Below, piece after piece: positions 1 to 7,504 of a stretch of DNA of 64,000 nt. Below the pieces are notes generated by a model. The model made no database searches. It was not told where the DNA came from and was given only the letters and a program-made list of their open reading frames with translations. The DNA lies in the NCBI RefSeq assembly GCF_000429985.1, contig NZ_KE387014.1, forward strand, positions 139,524-203,523. The letters are read 5' to 3'. Made by a program: the position numbers and the translations under genes. The stretch is from Maridesulfovibrio bastinii DSM 16055 (GTDB taxonomy: Bacteria; Desulfobacterota; Desulfovibrionia; Desulfovibrionales; Desulfovibrionaceae). Every line of letters starts with the position of its first letter. Within the stretch, counting starts at the first letter, position 1.

Positions 1-390
1 ATGCAGGGACAGCAGGTTTACACGCAGCAGCCTATGCAGGGACAGCAGGTTTCAGCACCTATAAATGGGCAGTACGCAACCCAGACAGCAAAAGAAACCA
101 ATCCCAAACTGGAAGAAAATAAGTTCGGACAGATATACGGAATGATGAATGATTTAATGGAAGGTAAAACAGACCTCCCGAGCATGCTCAATTTCATACA
201 AAGCAGTGATGGTGATTTTATTAAAGGTATGCTGGTCGGTGGAGCTTTGACATTTCTACTTAATAACGAAGCTGTGAAAGGAGCTATTGCAGGAGTCTTC
301 GGAAGTTCCTTTGGATCGCTTTTCGGCGAGAATGAAGCTGAGCCTCAAGTTGCAGATATGATCAAGGAGCAGGAAGCAGGTCAGGAGTAA
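1..390 (+). CDS. Small Gln-rich, glycine-rich membrane protein (probably 5'-truncated by window edge)
   Basis: No family is recognised. The readable protein is 129 residues from an ATG at base 1. It opens with a tandem repeat (MQGQQV at residues 1-6 and 12-17), so the true start probably lies upstream of the window. The first ~35 residues are rich in Q, Y and T and look disordered. Residues ~74-105 form one hydrophobic glycine/alanine-rich segment (FIKGMLVGGALTFLLNN, then more small residues), and the tail is acidic. The layout and the F/Y-x-K-G start of the hydrophobic segment match the protein at 907-1290, so the two look paralogous. It ends 3 bases before the next gene, in one operon with two P1B-6 ATPases. 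A role as an organelle-membrane or shell component is inference. Confidence 0.7.
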   Translation: MQGQQVYTQQPMQGQQVSAPINGQYATQTAKETNPKLEENKFGQIYGMMNDLMEGKTDLPSMLNFIQSSDGDFIKGMLVGGALTFLLNNEAVKGAIAGVFGSSFGSLFGENEAEPQVADMIKEQEAGQE

Positions 391-393
391 AAA

Positions 394-864
394 ATGAATA
401 AAATAAAAAAAATAAACAGTTCAACGGCATCCGGGAGTTATGTGTTGAAAAACGCTCTTCTGGGAGCTGTTATCGGTGGAGCTGTAAGTGCTTTCCAGAA
501 TGCGGGAAAGGTCAAAAAAGGCGATATGACCAAAGATGAAGCAATAAAAGACTGCATTAAAGAAGCTGGAACTATGGGTGTTTCAACCGGCACTGCATCC
601 GCAGTGGTAAATCCCCTTCCACTCGGCCCAATTGGGTCCGCTCTCGGTTTTGTTGCTGTAGCTTCCGGAACAAAATATATGCTCAACAAAGCCTTCCCTG
701 CACCGCAACCTGAAATTCCGGTAGTTGAAGAAATTACTGAAGAAAAGAAAGCGGAAGAGGAAAAAGTTGAGGATAAAATAAAACCGGCAGCCAAGAAGAC
801 AACAAAGAAAAAAGCCGCCAAATCATCCCCTAAATCCAAAGCAACTGAAAAAACCGAAGAATAA
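394..864 (+). CDS. Glycine-zipper membrane protein with Lys/Ala-rich tail
   Basis: This 156-residue protein of unknown function has two hydrophobic, glycine-rich stretches (about 18-38 and 70-98, including LLGAVIGGAVSAF), consistent with a membrane hairpin. A low-complexity C-terminus follows: acidic (EEKKAEEEK), then strongly basic (KKTTKKKAAKSS), which could bind anionic lipid, nucleic acid or a mineral surface. A GGAG ribosome site overlaps the end of the preceding gene and the gap is 3 bases, so the two genes are co-transcribed. An overlapping minus-strand frame is a shadow. The position inside an iron-handling P1B-6 ATPase operon suggests a structural part of that system; this is inference from context only. 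Confidence 0.8.
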   Translation: MNKIKKINSSTASGSYVLKNALLGAVIGGAVSAFQNAGKVKKGDMTKDEAIKDCIKEAGTMGVSTGTASAVVNPLPLGPIGSALGFVAVASGTKYMLNKAFPAPQPEIPVVEEITEEKKAEEEKVEDKIKPAAKKTTKKKAAKSSPKSKATEKTEE

Positions 865-906
865 CAACTAATCTGATTTAATCAGCTGACAAACAAGGAT
901 ATCAAA

Positions 907-1290
907 ATGAGCGACAATAACTATTACGATCAGAACAATGCTTCAGGAATGCAGTACGCAACTTTTCAGGCCCCTGACGGCTCTTACTACACTCAACCTG
1001 TTTATTACGAAAACCCCCAGCAGATTCAGCAGTACCAGACCACTCAGCCTATCCAGCAGGAAACAAGCACCTCGGAAAGCACTCTCGGCGACTGGTTTAA
1101 TTTCCGCGATTCCACTTATCTCAAAGGTTTTGCTCTCGGCGCCGGTATAGCTCTCGTGGCTTCAAACCCGACAGTACAAAAAGCCGTTATCTCAGGAGCA
1201 GTAAAAGCATGGGCCGCTGTTCAGGGCGGATTTGAAGAAATAAAAGAGCAGATTCAGGATGCTAAAGCTGAATTGAGTCAGCCGGAATAA
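907..1290 (+). CDS. Gln/Tyr-rich small membrane protein, paralogue of the first gene
   Basis: The protein has 127 residues. Residues 1-55 are a low-complexity region dense in Q, Y, N and T with few charges, prion-like in composition. Residues ~78-105 (YLKGFALGAGIALVASN onward) make one hydrophobic glycine/alanine segment, followed by a charged amphipathic helix (EEIKEQIQDAKAEL). The order of parts and the K-G / N-x-x-V pattern match the gene at 1-390. An AAGGA ribosome site precedes the ATG. The gene sits 42 bases after the previous one in the same operon. The function is unknown; single-span anchoring with a sticky disordered domain facing the cytoplasm is an inference. Confidence 0.8.
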   Translation: MSDNNYYDQNNASGMQYATFQAPDGSYYTQPVYYENPQQIQQYQTTQPIQQETSTSESTLGDWFNFRDSTYLKGFALGAGIALVASNPTVQKAVISGAVKAWAAVQGGFEEIKEQIQDAKAELSQPE

Positions 1291-1350
1291 AGTTCTTGCA
1301 CTAAAAACAAGCCTCCTTGAATAGGCAGGCCTAAAAAAGGCAGGTTAATC

Positions 1351-1578
1351 ATGGCTGATGAAAAAACAAAAAGTATCAATCCTGTTGCCAATCTGGATAC
1401 CCAGACAAAAAGGACCCTTGCAAAAGCAGGGATGGCTGTATCTCTTGGCACACTGGTCGCAACCGGACTCCTTGAAACATCAAAAAGTGAGAATCTTAAA
1501 AAGATGCATCTCTGGTCCGGCTTTGCTCTTGTAGGCTTCTCATACTGGCACTACTCGCTCTATAACAGGAAAAAATAA
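1351..1578 (+). CDS. Small two-helix membrane protein in ferrosome-like operon
   Basis: This 75-residue protein has two predicted membrane helices, about residues 24-43 and 52-70. The second contains a histidine-rich pattern (M-H-L-W ... W-H-Y), which could bind metal or haem. Its stop codon overlaps the start of the first ATPase (TAATG), so the two are probably translationally coupled and may act together. Described ferrosome (fez) clusters also pair small membrane proteins with the P1B-6 ATPase FezB. Whether this one corresponds to a named Fez protein cannot be decided here. Confidence 0.75.
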   Translation: MADEKTKSINPVANLDTQTKRTLAKAGMAVSLGTLVATGLLETSKSENLKKMHLWSGFALVGFSYWHYSLYNRKK

Positions 1579-3713
1579 TGACTTCATGCCCATCAAAACG
1601 GACCGCAAGCATGGATGAAAATATAAACAGCAGTTTTAAAGTGGTTCACGAGTTGAGCAACAGGCTTCGTCTGCGCAGTAACCGTTTATACGATCCGGCA
1701 CTGGATTTAAGCTATCTTGAAGCCGTGATCGGAGCAATCTCAGGAGTTGAAAAGGTTCGTACTAACAAACGGGCCTTTTCTATCACTGTTAATTATAACG
1801 GCTCAGCTGAAATCAGGAATAAGATTCTGGAAACACTGGAAAGTATTCCTGACGAAGCATATCTGCCGGAAGTGAGCCATAACGAACCGGCGCGGCTGTC
1901 TACGGTAGCTTATCAGGCGGCAACAACAGCTGTAACTCCGTGGCTCCCGTCTCCTTTAAAGGCTTTGAGCAGCTGGATGATCGGAACACCGACCATGGCA
2001 GAAGGTATCAAAAGTCTGGTTACGGAAGGAGTCAAAGTTGAAGTTCTGGACGCTTCGGCGGTGGCTTTTTCATTACTGCGACAGGACTATTTTACAGCCA
2101 ATGCCATTGTCGCCATGCTTGGACTTGGTGAATATCTTGAAGACTGGACGGAACAAAGATCAAACGATCTGCTGAAAAATCTGCTGCGGCCTCAAGTGGA
2201 AAATGTCTGGGTGGAGCGTGACGCTAAAGAGCAAAAGATTCCACTGGATAAAGTCCTTATCGGCGACATTGTTCTATGCGGACCGGGAGAACTGCTCCCG
2301 GTTGACGGAACAGTGATAGGCGGAGAAGCAGCCCTCAACACCAGCTCCATAACCGGGGAATCTATCCCGGTTCATGTGGAAGAAGGTGACGAAGTCCTTT
2401 CAGGATCAGTTATTGAAGAAGGACATCTGCGTATCACCGCAAGCCATGTTGGCAGTGACAGTTCCATGGCCAGAATTGGGCGTTTTCTTGAAAACTCGCT
2501 CAGGTCAAAATCATCATCACAGAAAAAAAGTGACGAGCTTGCGGACAAACTTGTCCCCATAACATTTGCTTTGGGTCTGGGACTCTATGCCCTGACCCGT
2601 GATGTCACCAGAGCAGCGTCTGTTCTGACCGTAGATTACTCCTGCGCTATCAAAGTAGCCTCACCTGTTGCGGTAAAATCAGGGATGTTTGCGGCCAGCC
2701 ACAGCGGAGTTCTCCTTAAAGGAGCTCAGGCTCTGGAAAACCTTTCTAAAATCGACACGGTAGTTTTTGACAAAACCGGAACCCTTACCAGAGGAGATTT
2801 ATCAGTCACTGATTACATCCCCCTGAAAGGTTTAAATGAAAAAGAACTGCTGGCTCTGGCAGCCGGGGCCGAGGAGCACTACTCTCACCCTGTAGCACGG
2901 GCCGTGGTTGCTGAAGCAAAAAGCCAAAAACTACAGTTCCCGCCCATTTCACAGGTCGACTTCATTGTCGCCCACGGAGTTTCCGCCTTTGTTGAAGGTC
3001 GGCAGGTTCTTGTGGGCAGCAGACATTTTCTTGAAGAAGATGAAGGAGTTGACTGCTCTGCCGCGGACAATCTGACCACAGAGCTTAGGCAAAGCGGAAA
3101 ATCACTTCTTTATGTATCCAGAGATGGCGAACTTGAAGGAGTTATAGGTCTCAGGGATGAGTTGCGCCCGGAAGCTGCAGAAGCACTTTCCCAACTGAAA
3201 GAAAAAGGAATCAAAAACCTGATAATGCTGACCGGTGACCACCGGGATACGGCAAAAGCAATCTGCGCAGAACTCGGTGTTATCGATAAAGTTCACTGGG
3301 AACTTAAACCGGAAGACAAAGCCAGAATCGTAAACGAATTACAGGAAGAAGGCCATTTTCTGGCTTTCGCCGGTGATGGTGTTAACGATGCTCCGGCACT
3401 TATTTCAGCAGATGTTGGAATCTGCATGCCCCAGGGAGCTGAGCTGGCCCGTGAAGCCGCACAGGTTGTACTGCTGGAAGACAGTCTGATGGCTCTTGTT
3501 GCCGGAAGGCATATAGCTGAACAGACCCAGAAAGTAATAAAAAACAGCTTCAACGCGGCTGTAGGAATAAACTCTGCAATTCTTCTTGCTGCTACAACAG
3601 GAAAACTTTCCCCGGTAGCCTCGGCATTCCTGCATAATTCAAGCACGCTTGGCATACTGGGATACGCTGCTTCCGCTGCAAGGCGGGAAGCTCCACAATC
3701 ATACAGCCTGTAA
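1578..3713 (+). CDS. fezB: P1B-6-type metal-transporting ATPase (FezB-like)
   Basis: A 711-residue heavy-metal P-type ATPase that would move iron-group metal across a membrane using ATP. An N-terminal domain (~20-90) with an arginine cluster (SNRLRLRS) resembles a degenerate HMA fold. The actuator TGES, the phosphorylation site DKTGTLT (D398), HPVARAVV, TGDH and GDGVNDAP are all present. The metal-site helix carries Ser355-Cys356-Ala357 (DYSCAIK), the SCA signature of the P1B-6 subgroup, instead of CPC or SPC. P1B-6 ATPases are the defining gene of ferrosome clusters, hence the symbol, which rests on subgroup and context. An internal ATG at 1611 is an alternative start. Confidence 0.88.
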   Translation: MTSCPSKRTASMDENINSSFKVVHELSNRLRLRSNRLYDPALDLSYLEAVIGAISGVEKVRTNKRAFSITVNYNGSAEIRNKILETLESIPDEAYLPEVSHNEPARLSTVAYQAATTAVTPWLPSPLKALSSWMIGTPTMAEGIKSLVTEGVKVEVLDASAVAFSLLRQDYFTANAIVAMLGLGEYLEDWTEQRSNDLLKNLLRPQVENVWVERDAKEQKIPLDKVLIGDIVLCGPGELLPVDGTVIGGEAALNTSSITGESIPVHVEEGDEVLSGSVIEEGHLRITASHVGSDSSMARIGRFLENSLRSKSSSQKKSDELADKLVPITFALGLGLYALTRDVTRAASVLTVDYSCAIKVASPVAVKSGMFAASHSGVLLKGAQALENLSKIDTVVFDKTGTLTRGDLSVTDYIPLKGLNEKELLALAAGAEEHYSHPVARAVVAEAKSQKLQFPPISQVDFIVAHGVSAFVEGRQVLVGSRHFLEEDEGVDCSAADNLTTELRQSGKSLLYVSRDGELEGVIGLRDELRPEAAEALSQLKEKGIKNLIMLTGDHRDTAKAICAELGVIDKVHWELKPEDKARIVNELQEEGHFLAFAGDGVNDAPALISADVGICMPQGAELAREAAQVVLLEDSLMALVAGRHIAEQTQKVIKNSFNAAVGINSAILLAATTGKLSPVASAFLHNSSTLGILGYAASAARREAPQSYSL

Positions 3714-3752
3714 AAGGAAGTCCGCTTAAGAGAACTCCCGAGAGGAGGATGA

Positions 3753-4472
3753 ATGTATACAACATTGGCAAAAGCCCCCAAAGGGCAACAGCTTACAATA
3801 AAAAAAATTACGCAGGAACATCTGGAAAAGAATCTTGCTTCCATGGGACTTTTCCCCGGAAGTGTCGTGACGGTTATGGACGAAGAAATAAGTCTACAGA
3901 CGGTTAGAATAAGAGGTCCAAAAGGTGAAATTCTGCTTAGCGGCGGAATGGGTGGTAAAATAGTCGCCCACCTTGATGACGGCCGCAAAGTTCCCCTGCC
4001 GGAGCTGAAACCCGGTGAGCATGGTCATATTGAAGGCATAACCGGAGGTAAAGGTCTGGGTGAGGCTCTGTCAGCTCTGGGGCTTCAAGAGAATGACTGC
4101 ATAGAAATGATCAGGCTGATGCCTCCCATGGAATACATAACCATAATAGAAGGCCGGGGCCGGGTAAGACTGCCTGAAGGAATGGCCGCTAAAATCCTCG
4201 GTGAAATGCTTGGAAATGAATATCAGTTCGCATCCGTGCAGGTTGATACTCCTTTCAAAGTGACCAGAATACTCGGCGGCAAAAGAGCCCAGCACGCCAT
4301 CGAATCACTTAATATTGCCCCCGGAAAGACCTTACGTCTTGAAGCCGTGGAACAGGCTAAAAATATTGGTAATTCCTATGGACTCAATAGAATAGTAGCC
4401 CATAGTTCAGAAGGATTGAGGATTTTTCTGCGCATCGATCAGGCTGAAAACATAACTGTCAGTCACACCTGA
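3753..4472 (+). CDS. Triple FeoA-domain protein
   Basis: The protein has 239 residues and reads as three consecutive FeoA-like SH3 units, about 8-75, 85-157 and 163-233. Each has a hydrophobic strand, a helix ending in a G-L or N-I turn (LASMGLFPGS, LSALGLQEND, IESLNIAPGK) and a closing strand pair. FeoA is normally a ~75-residue single-domain partner of the FeoB ferrous iron transporter, and no feoB is visible here. It lies between two P1B-6 ATPases and just before a Fur gene, with an AGGAGG ribosome site, so it probably modulates the ATPases or binds metal in the cytosol (inference). No membrane helices are seen. Confidence 0.85.
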   Translation: MYTTLAKAPKGQQLTIKKITQEHLEKNLASMGLFPGSVVTVMDEEISLQTVRIRGPKGEILLSGGMGGKIVAHLDDGRKVPLPELKPGEHGHIEGITGGKGLGEALSALGLQENDCIEMIRLMPPMEYITIIEGRGRVRLPEGMAAKILGEMLGNEYQFASVQVDTPFKVTRILGGKRAQHAIESLNIAPGKTLRLEAVEQAKNIGNSYGLNRIVAHSSEGLRIFLRIDQAENITVSHT

Positions 4473-4486
4473 AAAAGTGAGGAAAT

Positions 4487-4954
4487 ATGCTTATGAAACC
4501 GGCCCATGAGGTTTTCTTCGATTACCTCAATGAAAACGGTCTTAATATGACACCGCAAAGGCTTGTAATACTACAGGCTTTTCTGGATATGGACGGTCAC
4601 TTCACATCTGATGAACTTTATAAAAAAGTAAAACAACATGACCCTGCCATAGGGCAGGCAACTGTTTACAGAACTCTAAAGATACTGCTTGATTCAGGAA
4701 TTGCCGATTGCTTTGATATCGGTGACGGAGTTTCAATTTTTGAAGTCAGCCATGGTCAGGAACACCATGATCATCTTATATGTGTACGCTGCCGTAAAAA
4801 AATTGAAATAGTTGATGAAGAAATTGAAAAAAAGCAGGAAGAGGTCGCAACCCGCGAAGGTTTCACCATAACCCACCATCGCTTACTGCTTTACGGAATC
4901 TGCCCGGAATGTCAGGCCAAAGCAGAGGCAGAGCTTGGGGAAGATGACGAATAA
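4487..4954 (+). CDS. Fur-family metal-responsive repressor
   Basis: A 155-residue Fur/PerR-type regulator. The N-terminal winged helix has the family pattern MTPQRLVILQAF and GQATVYRTLKILLDSGI. The C-terminal dimerisation/metal part has a histidine cluster (HGQEHHDHLIC), C-V-R-C, THH, and a second pair C-P-E-C, so the structural zinc site and the regulatory metal site look intact. The start at 4487 has a GAGG site 4 bases upstream; ATG 4493 is an alternative. The 3' end overlaps the next ATPase by 20 bases. Its place inside the operon suggests iron-dependent autoregulation of the cluster. Known C. difficile ferrosome loci also contain a dedicated regulator. Confidence 0.9.
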   Translation: MLMKPAHEVFFDYLNENGLNMTPQRLVILQAFLDMDGHFTSDELYKKVKQHDPAIGQATVYRTLKILLDSGIADCFDIGDGVSIFEVSHGQEHHDHLICVRCRKKIEIVDEEIEKKQEEVATREGFTITHHRLLLYGICPECQAKAEAELGEDDE

Positions 4955-7034
4955 TAGTAAATCCAATCCTCAAATCATACATAAATGCCGGGGGCGGGTC
5001 AGGTTCAGATGGAAAAAGCTCTATCATCCGCATTTAAATCCTGATTATCTCGAAGCGTGGCTTGAAGCCATGCCCGGCATTAATGAAGCCCGGATCAATC
5101 CTCAGGCATGCAGTGTGACTGTGAGCTACAGCGGATCAGCCGAAATGACTGAGAAAATCAGACAAAGGCTTGTGTGCTCTCCTGAAGAATCTTTTTCCAG
5201 AAAATTTCCCGCACCTGCAAAAAGAAAATTTGTAGACGCAGCCGCAGCTGGAACAATTGCAACGGTCTCCCCTTTTCTGCCGATTCAGGCAAAAACAGCT
5301 TTGGCCTATGCAACCGGGATTTCTCCGATACTAAGGGGACTGGATACGCTAATCAACCGGGGGCTGAAAGTTCAGGTACTTGATATGAGTACAATCGGAC
5401 TCTCGCTTCTGAGAAAGGACTACAACACGGCAACTTCAATTGCCGCAATGATTGTAATCGGCGATTATCTGAAACAGATAACCGAAGACCGCACCAATAA
5501 TCTGCTGCGCAGTCTTATGAGTGATCCGGTTGAAAAAGTTACCGTCTGCAAGAATGAGCAACTGCTGGATGTCCCTTTTGAAGAAGTTGAAAAAGGTGAC
5601 ACAGTGGTCTGCACAGCTGGTGAAATTATTCCGGTCGATGGAGTTATTACCGAAGGTGAAGTGCTCATAAATCAAACTTCAATTACCGGAGAAGCCAGAC
5701 CATTGCATTGCAAGACCGGAGATCAGCTCATTTCCGGATATTCTGTGATTGAAGGAAGCGTAAAAATAAAAGCTGTAAAAGTCGGGTCAGAAACGTCCAT
5801 CAAAAGAATAACCGGAATAATGGAAAATTCACTGATGGAAAAATCTGATGTCGAGCTTGAAAGTGACCGGTTGGCTGATAAGCTGGCGCCTATTTCTTTC
5901 GGAACAGGTGCGGCGCTCTTTGCACTGACCGGAGATGCGGATAAAGCTCTTTCCGCTCTTACTGTCGATTATGCCTGTGCGGTCAAATTTCCTACTCCGG
6001 TAGTAATTAAAACATCGATGTACACTGCGGCCAAGAGCAATGTTATTATCAAAAGCGGCTCAGCACTTATGAAAATAGCAAAGGCCGACACTGTTGTTTT
6101 CGATAAAACAGGGACCTTAACTAAAGGCGAAATTAATGTTGCAGAAGTCATTCCATGTGCAGAAATAACCAAGCATGAAATACTAAGATATGCGGCCGCG
6201 GCTGAAAACAGATCATTCCATCCTGTGGGTAAAGCAATCATCGCTGAATCTGAGCGTCTGGGGCTGACTATTCCTGACAGTCTGCCGGATGAAAGCAGAA
6301 TAGCGCACGGGGTTTGCACCAGTATAGAAGGAAAAACTGTACGGGTAGGAAGCCGCCATTATATTCATGACGACTGTGGAATTGACTGCTCCTGCATTTC
6401 AAACGTGGCCACGGACCTGAGAAAACAGGGTTACATTCTGGTTTATGTTGCTGTTGATCAATCACTCGCCGGGATAATCACCATGCAGGATGAAATCCGT
6501 CCTGAAGCGCAGAATATACTGGAAAAATTGAAAAACGATGGCATCAATAAGATAATAATTCTCACCGGTGACCACCGTGAAACCGCGACAGCTTTCATGG
6601 AAAAACTTCCGGCAGCTGATTCAATATACTGGGATCTGAAACCGGATGAAAAGGCCATCATGGTTAAACGGCTTAAAAATAAGGGCCATAAAATAATCTT
6701 TGTCGGAGACGGAATAAACGATGCGCCATCACTTGTTGAAGCTGATGTCGGCGTTAGCGTACCCGGCAGCACTACCCTTGCAAAGGATGCCTCAGCTATA
6801 ATTCTGACGGGACAGAATCTTGAAGGATTGCTTGTTGCCCGTAAGACAGGCAAACAAACTGAAAAAACACTTAAAGGCTGTTTTAAAGCCGGGGTTGGTA
6901 TAAACAGCGGTCTGATGCTGGCAGCAACAGCCGGACTACTCAAGCCGGTCTCCGCTGCTCTTATTCATAATATGACGACGTTCTCAATACTCGGTATATC
7001 CGCACTTATTTCAAAGCGTTCTCCACAGATATAA
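4935..7034 (+). CDS. Second P1B-6-like metal-transporting ATPase
   Basis: A 699-residue P1B ATPase paralogous to the one at 1578. It has the N-terminal arginine motif (CRGRVRFRW) and HMA-like fold, TGEA in the actuator (the usual TGES has Ala here), DKTGTLT (aspartate ~390), HPVGKAII, TGDH and GDGINDAP. The metal-site helix reads Ala-Cys-Ala (DYACAVK, ~347-349) where the first ATPase has Ser-Cys-Ala, so a ligand may differ. The TTG start at 4935 has AGAGG 6 bases upstream; ATG 4944 is possible but poorly spaced. It overlaps fur by 20 bases. A strong terminator starts at its stop codon, ending the operon. Confidence 0.88.
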   Translation: MGKMTNNSKSNPQIIHKCRGRVRFRWKKLYHPHLNPDYLEAWLEAMPGINEARINPQACSVTVSYSGSAEMTEKIRQRLVCSPEESFSRKFPAPAKRKFVDAAAAGTIATVSPFLPIQAKTALAYATGISPILRGLDTLINRGLKVQVLDMSTIGLSLLRKDYNTATSIAAMIVIGDYLKQITEDRTNNLLRSLMSDPVEKVTVCKNEQLLDVPFEEVEKGDTVVCTAGEIIPVDGVITEGEVLINQTSITGEARPLHCKTGDQLISGYSVIEGSVKIKAVKVGSETSIKRITGIMENSLMEKSDVELESDRLADKLAPISFGTGAALFALTGDADKALSALTVDYACAVKFPTPVVIKTSMYTAAKSNVIIKSGSALMKIAKADTVVFDKTGTLTKGEINVAEVIPCAEITKHEILRYAAAAENRSFHPVGKAIIAESERLGLTIPDSLPDESRIAHGVCTSIEGKTVRVGSRHYIHDDCGIDCSCISNVATDLRKQGYILVYVAVDQSLAGIITMQDEIRPEAQNILEKLKNDGINKIIILTGDHRETATAFMEKLPAADSIYWDLKPDEKAIMVKRLKNKGHKIIFVGDGINDAPSLVEADVGVSVPGSTTLAKDASAIILTGQNLEGLLVARKTGKQTEKTLKGCFKAGVGINSGLMLAATAGLLKPVSAALIHNMTTFSILGISALISKRSPQI

Positions 7035-7069
7035 AAATAAACCGGGCCGTATCGGCCCGGTTTATTTTT
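7033..7069. terminator. Bidirectional hairpin terminator
   Basis: A 16-bp perfect inverted repeat with core ACCGGGCC / GGCCCGGT and a 5-base loop. It is flanked by A-rich sequence on the left and T-rich sequence on the right, so it can stop transcription of the ATPase operon (+) and of the small gene at 7142 (-). Confidence 0.9.
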
Positions 7070-7141
7070 AGTTCATCTCATTATTGTATATCTGCAAACC
7101 AGCTCTTTCAGAAGGCTTCATACAGACTTCAGAATTCAGCA

Positions 7142-7375
7142 TTACTCAACAGAAGCTGCCGGAACGTCTCCGCTTTTAGCCTCGTCAACCATGCTTGATA
7201 CTTCCTTTTTGGCAGAAGTGAATTTATCACACGCCCAGTCTTTAGCCTTGATACCGCCCTTGATTGTCTCGACAACAGCCGGACGGATTTTTTCAGGCCT
7301 GATTACCGCATAAACAGCCAGCCCGGCAATTGCTGCTCCGGCTGAAAGAGTCAAAAGACGAATTGGTAATGACAT
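7142..7375 (-). CDS. Small YtxH-like membrane-anchored protein
   Basis: A 77-residue protein with one N-terminal membrane helix (~8-27, glycine/alanine-rich) followed by an amphipathic helix rich in K, A and E (KAKDWACDKFTSAKKEV). A strong GGAGG ribosome site precedes the ATG. It converges on the ferrosome-like operon from the other side of a shared terminator and resembles the small membrane proteins there in size and layout (hydrophobic segment, then V-rich and charged helix). It may be another component of that system, or simply travel with the decarboxylase gene upstream of it (gap 129 bases). No function is assigned. Confidence 0.75.
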   Translation of the reverse strand: MSLPIRLLTLSAGAAIAGLAVYAVIRPEKIRPAVVETIKGGIKAKDWACDKFTSAKKEVSSMVDEAKSGDVPAASVE

Positions 7376-7504
7376 ATTGTTGCCTCCTATAATTCCGGTT
7401 TAATTTTTTCTTACATTAACAGACTCATCAGTCAGTGCAAACATTGAGAGTTGCTTTCAATCAGATAAGAAAAAATTACACCCATAAGAACCGGCGTTCC
7501 TCCA

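Noticed and set aside
1-7034. Magnetosome gene cluster
   Set aside because: No mam-type genes (MamB/M transporters, MamE/O proteases, MamK, MamA TPR) are seen; the P1B-6 ATPases fit ferrosomes instead.
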